From a virus, in IMG/VR virus record IMGVR_UViG_3300047510_003167, positions 1 to 64,000 of that record: a DNA stretch of 64,000 nt; one strand, 5' to 3'. Below the pieces are notes generated by a model. That model had not been told where the DNA came from. It did not search any database and saw only the letters and a program-made list of their open reading frames with translations. Of this stretch, positions 1-7,308 are shown piece after piece; the stretch's first letter is position 1, and each line of letters begins with the position of its first letter. The position numbers were made by a program, and so were the translations under genes.

Positions 1-2
1 CA

Positions 3-629
3 AACGTTGGCCCTTATGCCGAAGTCACACAAACTGCAGCAGGAACTGCAATCCGTGGAGCATCGCCCAGTTATTACGAAGCTGCGCCTAAACAAGAACT
101 TCGGCAACTTTCTCCCAACCCCAGCCCACTGGTTCGAAACGTCCCTGAACAGCTTGGCCTTGATTTACCGGGTGCTTTGCGAGTTCGTGGAGGCGTTCAA
201 CCTCAAGCAGAGCCCGGTCAGCTGTCTAAACAAGAAATTAAATACAGCGTTCTTGATCGTCCCGCGCAAGAAGAACTTGCAGGTGGTTCAGCAGGTATTG
301 GTATTTACGGCGAGGAGACAGGTTATGTACCTGGTGCAATGAGCAAAGCAACGGGTGAATATTCTGCTGCTTCTAGCCGCCAACCGTCTTATGTTCCCAA
401 GTGGATCGCTAAGCAAGAACAAACTCCTTTCTCTGGTGTGTCGACAGAAGGTTTGTTACGTGCCCAAGAAAAATCCGGTAAATCTGGTCAAACGGCAATT
501 GAACAAGAACTTGGTCGGCGGCAAAGAGCCTTGGAAAGTATTGCGGTTAGTGAAACGTTGCGGCGAGCTAATATTGAAGGACGTAATCCTCAAGAGTTCT
601 TACGTCGTCAACTTAGAGGTGGCATTTGA
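3..629 (+). CDS. Virion-region protein, 5'-truncated by window edge
   Basis: The reading frame is open from the left edge to TGA at 627-629, so the first part of the gene lies outside the window. The visible 208 residues are rich in Pro, Ser, Gln and Arg and look largely disordered; the last third (around 'RRQRALESIAVSETLRR') would form a charged helix. It heads a tightly packed plus-strand run leading into the packaging genes, so a virion or assembly role is inferred from context. I recognise no family. An ATG/GTG-initiated internal start is not needed because the upstream codons continue the same composition. Confidence 0.7.
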   Translation, partial: NVGPYAEVTQTAAGTAIRGASPSYYEAAPKQELRQLSPNPSPLVRNVPEQLGLDLPGALRVRGGVQPQAEPGQLSKQEIKYSVLDRPAQEELAGGSAGIGIYGEETGYVPGAMSKATGEYSAASSRQPSYVPKWIAKQEQTPFSGVSTEGLLRAQEKSGKSGQTAIEQELGRRQRALESIAVSETLRRANIEGRNPQEFLRRQLRGGI

Positions 630-631
630 TC

Positions 632-853
632 ATGGCTGAAGATAAAAAGAAAAAAGATAAAAAATGGATTCAAGGCATGGAGATGAAGGAAGGCGCCTTC
701 ACTGCCAAGGCAAAGCGTAAGGGCATTACCACTGCTCAACTGCAAGAAAACGTTCTTGCTAATCCAGAAAAGTACGACGAAAAAACTGTTAAACAAGCCA
801 ACCTGCGCAAGACGTTGGTAGGATTAAATGACAAGAAAAAAGTTAAGAAATAA
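632..853 (+). CDS. Small basic phage protein (73 aa)
   Basis: A 73-residue Lys-rich protein. The start is ATG at 632, two bases after the preceding TGA; a TTG in the same frame at 626 is less likely. An AGAGGTGG stretch lies just upstream. It has a basic N-terminus followed by 'KEGAFTAKAKRKG', a helical pattern I recall in many small conserved phage proteins of unknown function that sit among head genes. No catalytic motif is visible. It joins the next gene through a TAATG overlap, indicating translational coupling. Confidence 0.75.
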   Translation: MAEDKKKKDKKWIQGMEMKEGAFTAKAKRKGITTAQLQENVLANPEKYDEKTVKQANLRKTLVGLNDKKKVKK

Positions 854-1503
854 TGGCAAAAGATGCACGTCTTGATTTAGGTCGTTACGTACAAAACCCT
901 TTCAATCGTCAAGGTCAAGTCACCAAGCGTCTTGACTTTAACGAGCTGTTTCGCGCCAAGCCTACCAATGGTGGATATCCTTGGAACCCATCGCGGTTTA
1001 CAGAGGAGGACCTAACTAAGCGCATGATGACGCGCAAACAAACTTTAAACCCTAGTTTAAATTTCATTAGTAACTCTCCGTTTTTTGATAACAACAATGA
1101 AGTTACTCCTCAGTATGAGATGTTTGAGGGCTTGGGACGCTTTGACCGTCCTGTTGATTATGACTTTGAGGAAGGTCGTCCAAACACTGCTCAACGTCCA
1201 CAACAGCAACCAGATTTTAATCCGCAGTGGGTTGAGGCATACAAACTTAGTCCGACTTTAAATCCAGGCAAAGTTGCTAAAAATCCAATGCCACGTATGA
1301 AGAACCCTGATCCAAACGGTTATCTGATGGCCATGGCTGAAAGACGAGCCAAGAACGAGGCCGAGGGCAATTCTTCTGTTGCACAGCTTCTTAGTCAACA
1401 AGGTTCTGTAAATAACAAAGTTGTTAAAAAAGAAGAAAGCGAAGGAGAGGAAACTGCTACAGATTCAGAAACTAATGTTTCTCCCGGCAAAACCGTAAGT
1501 TAA
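853..1503 (+). CDS. Unknown virion-region protein (216 aa)
   Basis: The gene begins with ATG at 853, sharing a base with the previous TAA. The 216-residue product is hydrophilic, rich in Asn, Pro and Arg, with a strongly acidic/Lys-rich C-terminus (residues ~190-216). It has no membrane segment and no recognisable motif. Many 'NP' and 'FNP' turns suggest an extended, disordered structural or minor virion protein. Function is unknown. Confidence 0.7.
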   Translation: MAKDARLDLGRYVQNPFNRQGQVTKRLDFNELFRAKPTNGGYPWNPSRFTEEDLTKRMMTRKQTLNPSLNFISNSPFFDNNNEVTPQYEMFEGLGRFDRPVDYDFEEGRPNTAQRPQQQPDFNPQWVEAYKLSPTLNPGKVAKNPMPRMKNPDPNGYLMAMAERRAKNEAEGNSSVAQLLSQQGSVNNKVVKKEESEGEETATDSETNVSPGKTVS

Positions 1504-1510
1504 TCTTCGA

Positions 1511-1516
1511 TAAAAT
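1511..1516 (+). promoter_or_regulatory. Candidate -10 box TAAAAT
   Basis: TAAAAT 26 bases before the ATG at 1537, in an AT-rich gap. No -35 hexamer is apparent. It belongs to a recurring class of lone -10-like boxes in this window. Confidence 0.35.
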
Positions 1517-1536
1517 AAAAGAACTGAGAGCAAAAT

Positions 1537-2091
1537 ATGTTACCCACCGTTGCAAAACAGTTAGGCAATTTATTAAAAAGCCAAACGTCTCGCCAGTCTG
1601 CTGTAGCAGCTTTGCCCGGTGCAGGAGTTAACGCGGCTCTTGGTGCAGTTATTGGCGGCCCACAAGCCGCTGTTGGATATGCAGCTGGAGATTTTCTTCT
1701 TAATTATCCCCTTGTTGGTTTAGCGCGTAAATATTTCCCTGGCTCAACAGCAACACTTACTTCTGCCGCTGGTAAAACAACAAAACAGTATATGCCTTCA
1801 AAGGTGGAGCAGGGTGTTAATTTTGGCGCTTCTCTTCTTTCTGCTCCTGTTACTGACATTGTTACTGGTGGGGCACTACTTCCAACTCCTCAAGTAATGC
1901 CTACAAATATGTCACAAGAACAGCAAGAATACGCTCAACTTGTTCAACGGCAACAGATTAATAATTTACAAACACAAGCGTTATCCCCTGGAACCATGTA
2001 TCAGATGCAGGGAATTGAACATACAGCTTTTCATTATCCTGGGGTCACCTTACCGCCTGACGTGCTTCGTCAAATGCAGGAGGGAGCATGA
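1537..2091 (+). CDS. Gly/Ala-rich putative internal virion protein (184 aa)
   Basis: The 184-residue protein has a long small-residue hydrophobic stretch (~residues 22-65, many Ala/Gly with GxxxG spacing) of the glycine-zipper type. A Gln-rich polar segment (~125-150) and a short C-terminal region follow. Such proteins in phage head-to-tail blocks may be ejected and insert into the host envelope; that role is inferred. The stop overlaps the next ATG by four bases (ATGA), so the two are probably co-translated. Confidence 0.7.
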   Translation: MLPTVAKQLGNLLKSQTSRQSAVAALPGAGVNAALGAVIGGPQAAVGYAAGDFLLNYPLVGLARKYFPGSTATLTSAAGKTTKQYMPSKVEQGVNFGASLLSAPVTDIVTGGALLPTPQVMPTNMSQEQQEYAQLVQRQQINNLQTQALSPGTMYQMQGIEHTAFHYPGVTLPPDVLRQMQEGA

Positions 2092-3035
2092 ACGTTATTG
2101 GAAAAGTAGGAAGCATTGTTCAAAACGTTAAAAAAGGTTTTAAAACTGCTGATCAAATTCAAGCTGATTTAATTGCACAACAAAAAGAAAAAGGTGTTGG
2201 CTATGGCCAAAGTGTTTTAGATCCGCGTTTTAAACAGGAAATTGCAAAAGCGGGAATCACTGCTCGTGAAACGCCAGCTCAATTCCTAGGTGCTTATGCG
2301 TCTCGTGCAACAATTGATGTTGCAAACGATGGAACTCGTACGTATTGGTGGCGTTACAATCATCCACTTGCCATTGCGCAAAAAGGATTAGAGCAAGGAA
2401 TAAACCGCGACTTAATTCAATCTCCTACGGCCAGAGCAGCAGTTGCTTTAGGTGTTGCAGTACCAGCTATCGCTGCCGCTGGTACTTACGACATCACAAA
2501 TCCGGAAGAACAATTTCGTCCCAAGGGATACTCTCAAACTTATGCTGAGAAAGGCTCTCAAGATCGCCGTCAAACTTCTCAACCTGTTCAAGAATTATTT
2601 GAACGTTTCTTCCTTGGCCGTACTGGAGATCCGCTTAAGTATGAAACTGCGAAACAAGATATTCCTTCTTTAACGCCTCAACGTTACGCAAATTATCAAA
2701 ATTTTTTGTACAACGAAAAAGGTTTATTAGGCCTGGGAATTATTAAAGCAACTCCTGAAAATCTTGAAGGTAAACCTGAATTAAGAATGTTAGGTTTTCC
2801 TGCAACTATTCCAATGGCAGGAGGTTTTGCCGGAGGAACGGTTGCTGCAACGGTTGCTGGTCGAACAGGGACAACTCCAAGACAGCGTGCAGTGCGTGCA
2901 ATGGTTGGTGGTTTAACAGGTTCTATTGGTGGTGTTGCAGGAGGCAATGTAGTTAACGAAGTAATTGCGTCTGCAAATCGCCCACAACTTCCAACTATTC
3001 AGGAGTATCAAAGTACATCTCCTGATAGAATTTAA
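2088..3035 (+). CDS. Putative internal virion protein with glycine zipper (315 aa)
   Basis: Start ATG at 2088 has a strong Shine-Dalgarno (AGGAGGG) and overlaps the previous stop. The N-terminal ~100 residues are helical and charged. Residues ~105-130 form a hydrophobic Ala/Val segment. Residues ~235-300 are a Gly/Ala-rich stretch with repeated GG and AGG. The two low-complexity hydrophobic blocks separated by a soluble middle suggest a membrane-interacting ejection protein, by analogy with its neighbours. No enzyme motif is visible. Confidence 0.7.
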   Translation: MNVIGKVGSIVQNVKKGFKTADQIQADLIAQQKEKGVGYGQSVLDPRFKQEIAKAGITARETPAQFLGAYASRATIDVANDGTRTYWWRYNHPLAIAQKGLEQGINRDLIQSPTARAAVALGVAVPAIAAAGTYDITNPEEQFRPKGYSQTYAEKGSQDRRQTSQPVQELFERFFLGRTGDPLKYETAKQDIPSLTPQRYANYQNFLYNEKGLLGLGIIKATPENLEGKPELRMLGFPATIPMAGGFAGGTVAATVAGRTGTTPRQRAVRAMVGGLTGSIGGVAGGNVVNEVIASANRPQLPTIQEYQSTSPDRI

Positions 3036-3056
3036 AAATAATACAAGTTAAGTAAT

Positions 3057-3881
3057 ATGGCTGACGGCCAAGCTGGTATTGTTCCATATCAAACGGGTTT
3101 AGGCGGTTCTTTTGAGCGCCTCATGAACCGTGCTCGTTATTACGGTCCTGATGTAGCCCAGAAGGCCTCTAAGCTGCCCCTTGGTCGTTACGCAACTCTT
3201 GGTGCCGCTGGTCTTGGTGCGGCAACTACTGCAGCCAGTGGCAATCTTCTTGGCGCCGCTGGTGAATTTGGTGGTGGCTTGGCTGGTGGTGCTTTAGGTG
3301 GTGTTGCTGCAGGAGCTGCGCTTAAAGCAGCAGGTGGTGTAATTCCCCCCGCAGGCCCTCTTGGCATTGCACTGAAGATTGGCCTTCCTCTTGCGGGCGC
3401 CATGCTTGGTGGTGGGGCTGGCAAAGCTATTGCAGGCGGCGCTGGACAGGCCGCACAAGAAGCAGGCGCTTCTCCTTCTGGTCCCGATATTGCAATCGCT
3501 GGTGTTCCTTTGACTGCCGCTGCACGTGAGCGTCAAATGCGTGAGCGCGATCGTGAGCAAGCCATGAAAGATTTAAGTGTTCTCGGTGGTGCTCAACAAG
3601 CTCTTGATAAAGACATGCTTGATTTCTCTTTGAAAAAGAGTGTTGAGCAACAAAAAGCCATGCTCCCCATTATGGAGCAAATCAATCGCGCTAATTTGGT
3701 CAACGCACAAGCAATGCTTGCTAGTCAAACTTCTGCTTATCAGCAACTTGGTCGCCAAGCAGGAATGTTTAAGTTAGCTGGTGGCGCTCAGGCAGAAGCT
3801 GGTGCAACTCTTCGTACTGCAATTAGTGCTAATCCGTATTTGGGCGCAACCCTTTCGGCTCCCAATATTAATTTTGGTTGA
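3057..3881 (+). CDS. Gly/Ala-rich putative virion protein with coiled coil (274 aa)
   Basis: Residues ~48-145 are almost wholly Gly, Ala and Leu in glycine-zipper spacing. Residues ~150-235 are Gln/Arg/Met-rich and predicted helical (possible coiled coil). The start codon lacks a clear Shine-Dalgarno, with only AAGTTAAG upstream. The design (long hydrophobic zipper plus coiled coil) matches the adjoining genes at 1537, 2088 and 4371. This implies a set of related pore-like or core proteins; that inference is not supported by a named family. Confidence 0.7.
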   Translation: MADGQAGIVPYQTGLGGSFERLMNRARYYGPDVAQKASKLPLGRYATLGAAGLGAATTAASGNLLGAAGEFGGGLAGGALGGVAAGAALKAAGGVIPPAGPLGIALKIGLPLAGAMLGGGAGKAIAGGAGQAAQEAGASPSGPDIAIAGVPLTAAARERQMRERDREQAMKDLSVLGGAQQALDKDMLDFSLKKSVEQQKAMLPIMEQINRANLVNAQAMLASQTSAYQQLGRQAGMFKLAGGAQAEAGATLRTAISANPYLGATLSAPNINFG

Positions 3882-3883
3882 TC

Positions 3884-4357
3884 ATGGCGGCAAATTATTT
3901 TTCTAAAGCTCCTAAGTTTAATCCTGCAGCCTTTACGCAGGGTGCCAATCTTGGCATGTGGGGTAAAAGTAATTTAGATCCAGCTTCTCCGGTAAAGCCG
4001 TTTGTTGTTCCTGAAGGTGTTAATCCAAACGACGCCTATGTTTTAGAAAAACTATTTCCCTCTACAAATCCAGAACAGGCTTGGGAAATGGATAAAAAAC
4101 GCCTGGAATACATGGATCAATTGCAAAGAAGTCAGGCGCAATATCGTCAAAAGTTAGGTGAAGAAAGTACCGGTAAAGCCGTGTTATATCAATCACTTGC
4201 AAACCTTGGCCCCATGATTGCGCAAGCAATGAATCCAGGGTATTTAATTGAAGGCGCCTCACGAATTACTGGTGCAGCAAACGAAGCTTTTAGGTCTGTG
4301 CCTTCAATGAACGTTCAGTCTCCTGGTTATAACGTAGCACAGTTTAAATACTTCTAA
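3884..4357 (+). CDS. Unknown virion-region protein (157 aa)
   Basis: ATG at 3884 is chosen over an in-frame TTG at 3878, because the previous TGA ends at 3881 and the TGATCATGG junction matches the one at 632. The 157 residues are polar with a helical Gln/Arg region (~65-95) and end in an aromatic Phe-Lys-Tyr-Phe. No family is recognised. Tight spacing places it in the same structural operon. Confidence 0.7.
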   Translation: MAANYFSKAPKFNPAAFTQGANLGMWGKSNLDPASPVKPFVVPEGVNPNDAYVLEKLFPSTNPEQAWEMDKKRLEYMDQLQRSQAQYRQKLGEESTGKAVLYQSLANLGPMIAQAMNPGYLIEGASRITGAANEAFRSVPSMNVQSPGYNVAQFKYF

Positions 4358-4370
4358 AAGAGATATTTAA

Positions 4371-4952
4371 ATGTATAGCTCATATTTTGGATCTAATTCA
4401 ACGCCACTTTCTTTTGGTACTACAGACGCTTTTTCGAGTAAACTTAATTTATCACCTAGTTCATCTGGTTCGTCAGGAGGGGGAGGCGGAATGTTACCAG
4501 CGATTGCAGGAGGTTTAATCAGTGCCGGGGGAGGTTTACTCAGCGGCATGTTTGGTAATAGGACGCAAGCCAATATTGCCAATGCGCAAATGAAAGCGCA
4601 GGCTGATTCCCTGAAACAAGGAATTCTTTTCCAAAGGGATGCAGCCAAAGCCAATATGGGCCTTGGAATGTTCGGCCAAATTTTTGGCTCTACAACTGCT
4701 CCGGATCTTGAGTTTGGTCGCCAAGCCGCTGCAGAGCGTATGCGTCTTGGTGAATTTGCGCCTAAAGAGTTGGGTCTTGGTAGAGAGCAGGCCCGTTGGC
4801 AAGCAGCATTTGAAAATTCTGCAGATGTAAAAGAGAATTCACGAAGAGAAAGACTTGGTAGAATGCAAGAACGTATTGCGGAACTACGTGCAACTCCAAC
4901 TGGTATGTTTGGACGTATTGCACAAGCTCCCATTGAATCGTTGATGGTGTAA
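4371..4952 (+). CDS. Putative virion protein with Gly-rich membrane-like segment (193 aa)
   Basis: A Ser/Gly-rich N-terminus (residues ~25-42) precedes a hydrophobic glycine-zipper segment (~42-62). A long amphipathic helix (~65-110) and a charged Arg/Glu C-terminal half follow. An AAAGAGA purine stretch lies before the ATG. The pattern of a short hydrophobic zipper followed by a long helix is typical of ejected core proteins, but no specific homologue is recognised. Confidence 0.7.
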   Translation: MYSSYFGSNSTPLSFGTTDAFSSKLNLSPSSSGSSGGGGGMLPAIAGGLISAGGGLLSGMFGNRTQANIANAQMKAQADSLKQGILFQRDAAKANMGLGMFGQIFGSTTAPDLEFGRQAAAERMRLGEFAPKELGLGREQARWQAAFENSADVKENSRRERLGRMQERIAELRATPTGMFGRIAQAPIESLMV

Positions 4953-4954
4953 TC

Positions 4955-5842
4955 ATGGGCTCTAAAAAAGTAAAATATAAAGCTCCGGTAATTCCTAAAG
5001 ACGATAGTTTTGCGAATTTTCTTAAATATTCGCAAGAAATGCAATCAAAAGCAGATGCAACTGCTGCGCAAGAAAAAGCGGAAGTCAAGGCAGCTGAACA
5101 AGCACGTACTTCTGCAGGCGCTGCTAGCTATTCGAGTTTGGCAAGTGGCCTTGAATCGCAGCTTCGTCAAAATTTAATTAATTACACAGACGCTACTTCG
5201 CAACTTCGTGATTACGCAGCTAAGTATAACCTGGCACCACCAGAGCAAGATGTAGCTCGTTTTACCGATATTTATACAAAAGAGCTTCTTCCTGGCCGCA
5301 GGCAAACTGGAATTACTTCTGCGTATGAAGAAATTTTAGGCCGTCAAGCAACTACAGAAGAACAACAAAAAGCAACTGAACGTTTTAATCAAGGCTACTA
5401 TTCTTCTGTTGAAGATCTTCGTAATTCTCTTTATAAAGGTCAAGAATATCAAGATAAATTTAATCAAAGCTATCTTGATAACTATTACGACACAATGTAT
5501 GGCAAGCAGACTACTGATGCTGCTGGTAAAAAAACAGGTCAACGAACTTTTAAATTCTCTTCTAATCTTTTGCCAACAATGGCAGAAGGAACTGAAAAAC
5601 GTGCTGGTGTTGTTACACCAAATTTTGGTGAGTCTTTTACAGGTACTGCCGCTGAGATTGAAGAGCAGCAGCAAAATATTCGTGATACCCGCCAGTATCT
5701 TTATAGTGCTGGTTTAACAAATCTTCAAGGTGAAATTGATAAAGAAACTCAGAAATTAAAAAATGAAGGTACCAAAGAAGTAGCACGGATTGGAGCCGCC
5801 GGTTCTCTGTATTCCAATCTTGTGGGCAGTTTTAGTTTTTAA
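4955..5842 (+). CDS. Helical virion-region protein with DUF4214-like segment (295 aa)
   Basis: The 295-residue product is mostly helical. Residues ~110-185 contain a 'YEEILGR' segment followed by a spaced 'G-Y-S-S-V-E-D-L' and 'S-Y-L-D-N-Y-Y'. This resembles the DUF4214/phycobilisome-linker-like repeat seen in cyanobacterial and phage proteins. The N-terminus is a basic tail and the centre (~35-60) a Gln/Ala/Glu coiled coil. Its position at the end of the first gene run suggests a minor virion protein. Confidence 0.7.
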   Translation: MGSKKVKYKAPVIPKDDSFANFLKYSQEMQSKADATAAQEKAEVKAAEQARTSAGAASYSSLASGLESQLRQNLINYTDATSQLRDYAAKYNLAPPEQDVARFTDIYTKELLPGRRQTGITSAYEEILGRQATTEEQQKATERFNQGYYSSVEDLRNSLYKGQEYQDKFNQSYLDNYYDTMYGKQTTDAAGKKTGQRTFKFSSNLLPTMAEGTEKRAGVVTPNFGESFTGTAAEIEEQQQNIRDTRQYLYSAGLTNLQGEIDKETQKLKNEGTKEVARIGAAGSLYSNLVGSFSF

Positions 5843-5850
5843 ACTAAGAT

Positions 5851-5859
5851 TGCTATAAT
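5851..5859 (+). promoter_or_regulatory. Candidate extended -10 promoter (TGCTATAAT)
   Basis: TG, one base, then a perfect TATAAT, 24 bases before the ATG at 5883. No -35 box stands out. It is one of the best matches to the -10 consensus in the window. Confidence 0.5.
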
Positions 5860-5882
5860 TACTTTAGTTATTAATTAACGAC

Positions 5883-6047
5883 ATGACTGGTACCGCTCCC
5901 GCCGACGACTATTTTGATATCAATAAGTTCCAGGCACTTCTTGAGCGTCTGGAAGGCTCCAAGGGTCGTCAACAGCGTCAGAAGTCTTTGGAAGGCCGCC
6001 GCGACATCTATGCTCAGGGTCTTGCTTCGATGATGAGCAATTTCTAA
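5883..6047 (+). CDS. Small phage protein, DD-FD motif (54 aa)
   Basis: A 54-residue protein with a short polar N-terminus, the motif 'DDYFDINKF' at residues 8-16, and a basic Gln/Arg helix. The downstream neighbour at 6073 starts with the same plan ('DDWFDLDKY'), so the two look like ancient duplicates or share a binding motif. There is no Shine-Dalgarno. A promoter-like box lies upstream. Function unknown; proximity to the terminase genes hints at assembly. Confidence 0.7.
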   Translation: MTGTAPADDYFDINKFQALLERLEGSKGRQQRQKSLEGRRDIYAQGLASMMSNF

Positions 6048-6072
6048 TTTTTTCTTGTAATATTTATAAGCC

Positions 6073-6321
6073 ATGACCAGCAGTGTTCCTACAGGCCAAA
6101 CCGATGTTGATGATTGGTTTGATCTAGACAAATATCGCCAAGCTGCTGGCGTGGCTTACGAATTTTCCAAGAAAAAAATGGAGACTGCGGGTGAACAAGA
6201 ACGTGAAACCATCGGAAAAGGAGCTGAAGAGCAACGAACTTCCGGTGCCCAAGCCCAGCGTTTCGCCCAAGAAGACGAAGCTCGTGACTACGGTCAGGCC
6301 CAACGAGCTTATCGATATTGA
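6073..6321 (+). CDS. Small phage protein, DD-FD motif (82 aa)
   Basis: An 82-residue acidic/Gln-rich helical protein that shares the N-terminal 'DD-aromatic-FD' motif (residues 13-20) with the 54-residue product just upstream. Its 3' part overlaps the reading frame of the next gene by up to 131 bases in the +1 frame. A TAATATTTATAA box lies just upstream of the start. I do not recognise a family. Confidence 0.65.
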   Translation: MTSSVPTGQTDVDDWFDLDKYRQAAGVAYEFSKKKMETAGEQERETIGKGAEEQRTSGAQAQRFAQEDEARDYGQAQRAYRY

Positions 6322-6808
6322 AGTATTTGACACCTGGGTCGATAATTTAGACAGCTCTACCCAAGAGTCTTTCTGCAGCTTTGCTGCAGATAATTATTCT
6401 GTAATTGAAACTTTTTTATACGCCAGGTTTCTTGGTTACGAAGGAAGTATTGTTGCGTGTGATCTTTGGGTAAAACAAAACTATAAAAAGCCCGATCACC
6501 GGAAAACACTTCTTTACGAAATTGACGAGATGCAAGAAGACATCCGTAAATTACGTGAAGATGTTGAAAATGGAATCGTTAAACGCGATGCAGGAGTAGC
6601 ACGTATTGCGTCCATGCAAAAAGAATTACGTGGCACTATTGCACAAATTGAAACTTTTACTTCTGCCAGGGACCGCAAAGGTTTGTTAATGGCTGGCGCA
6701 GATAGGGCCATTCGTGAGTTAATGTTCATCTTCAAAGACGATCCTATTGAGATCCCCTTGGAAGAAGCAACCATGAGCGTATGGGCCAGAATGCAGTTGG
6801 AAGAATAG
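6191..6808 (+). CDS. Candidate terminase small subunit (up to 205 aa)
   Basis: The protein sits two small genes before the large terminase, where small terminase subunits usually lie. It has a helical central domain (~55-100) and a charged coiled-coil-like stretch (~105-150) compatible with an oligomeric DNA-recognition protein. The GTG at 6191 gives a Lys/Pro-rich N-terminus that overlaps the previous gene by 131 bases. An in-frame GTG near 6287 would cut the overlap to about 35 bases and may be the true start. The function is inferred from position. Confidence 0.5.
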   Translation: MNKNVKPSEKELKSNELPVPKPSVSPKKTKLVTTVRPNELIDIEVFDTWVDNLDSSTQESFCSFAADNYSVIETFLYARFLGYEGSIVACDLWVKQNYKKPDHRKTLLYEIDEMQEDIRKLREDVENGIVKRDAGVARIASMQKELRGTIAQIETFTSARDRKGLLMAGADRAIRELMFIFKDDPIEIPLEEATMSVWARMQLEE

Positions 6809-6814
6809 TCGTTT

Positions 6815-6820
6815 TAAAAT
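6815..6820 (+). promoter_or_regulatory. Candidate -10 box TAAAAT
   Basis: TAAAAT in GTTTTAAAATTAGT, 23 bases before ATG 6843. The same CTTAAAATTA/TTTAAAATTA core recurs at 15621 and 27535. Confidence 0.35.
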
Positions 6821-6842
6821 TAGTACAACAAACATTTGAATT

Positions 6843-7112
6843 ATGGGCGCCGGAAAATCCAACATGCGTTTTGCGGGTGATTCTGTAAAACGTCAAAATG
6901 CAGGCCGTCGTCCTCTTCCGGAGAACGCTTCTCCTATGGCCCAAGAGCGTGCTCCGGGCTTGGAAGCAACGCCTCCTGGTGCTGATATCAGCCAGGGTCG
7001 CCTGCCCCGCATGGAGCAGTTCATGCAGAGTAAAGGATCCCCTGAGTATGAACAAGTTATGGAACGCATTCGTGGCATGAATGCACTGAAAAACACAGGA
7101 TCAAAATTCTGA
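6843..7112 (+). CDS. Small phage protein (89 aa)
   Basis: An 89-residue protein with a Gly/Arg/Pro-rich disordered first half and a short helical C-terminus (residues ~60-82). Its stop TGA overlaps the next ATG (ATGA-like junction at 7112). It has no recognisable domain. It is transcribed with the terminase genes. Confidence 0.7.
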   Translation: MGAGKSNMRFAGDSVKRQNAGRRPLPENASPMAQERAPGLEATPPGADISQGRLPRMEQFMQSKGSPEYEQVMERIRGMNALKNTGSKF

Positions 7113-7276
7113 TGTCTAAAAACAAAATGCCAGCTGAACTTCTTGCTCACTTCAAGAAGAAAGAAGCCAAGAACGAAGATGGCTCTGAAATGAGCGACAA
7201 TGAAAAAAGGAAAGCTGCATTAGATAAAGCACGTAAATATCAAGATCAAAAAAAGAAAAAGCCTGAAGAAAAATAA
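7112..7276 (+). CDS. Small Lys-rich phage protein (54 aa)
   Basis: A 54-residue charged protein beginning 'MSKNKMPAELLAHFKKKEA' and followed by an acidic 'EMSDNEKRKAALDKARK' helix. I recall short proteins of this pattern ('PA-LL-FK-KEAK', 'MSDNEK') being widespread near phage terminase genes, with unknown function. Start overlaps the end of the previous gene by one base. Confidence 0.75.
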   Translation: MSKNKMPAELLAHFKKKEAKNEDGSEMSDNEKRKAALDKARKYQDQKKKKPEEK

Positions 7277-7278
7277 GT

Positions 7279-7306
7279 TAGTATTCAGTAACGTTCTGAA
7301 TAACTA
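7279..7306 (+). promoter_or_regulatory. Stem-loop directly before the terL start codon
   Basis: TATTCAG (7282-7288) pairs perfectly with CTGAATA (7296-7302) around a 7-base loop. TAG/CTA extends the stem after a bulged A. The stem ends two bases before the GTG start at 7309 and there is no Shine-Dalgarno. Confidence 0.6.
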
Positions 7307-7308
7307 CC

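Noticed and set aside
7-342. A 111-codon frame at the left edge
   Set aside because: The alternative frame from position 3 is continuous with the 629 stop and keeps its composition; this frame does not.
4367-5044. A 225-codon minus-strand frame over the 193-residue gene
   Set aside because: Composition is typical of a shadow frame (Ser, Arg, Pro-rich); the plus frame has SD and operon spacing.
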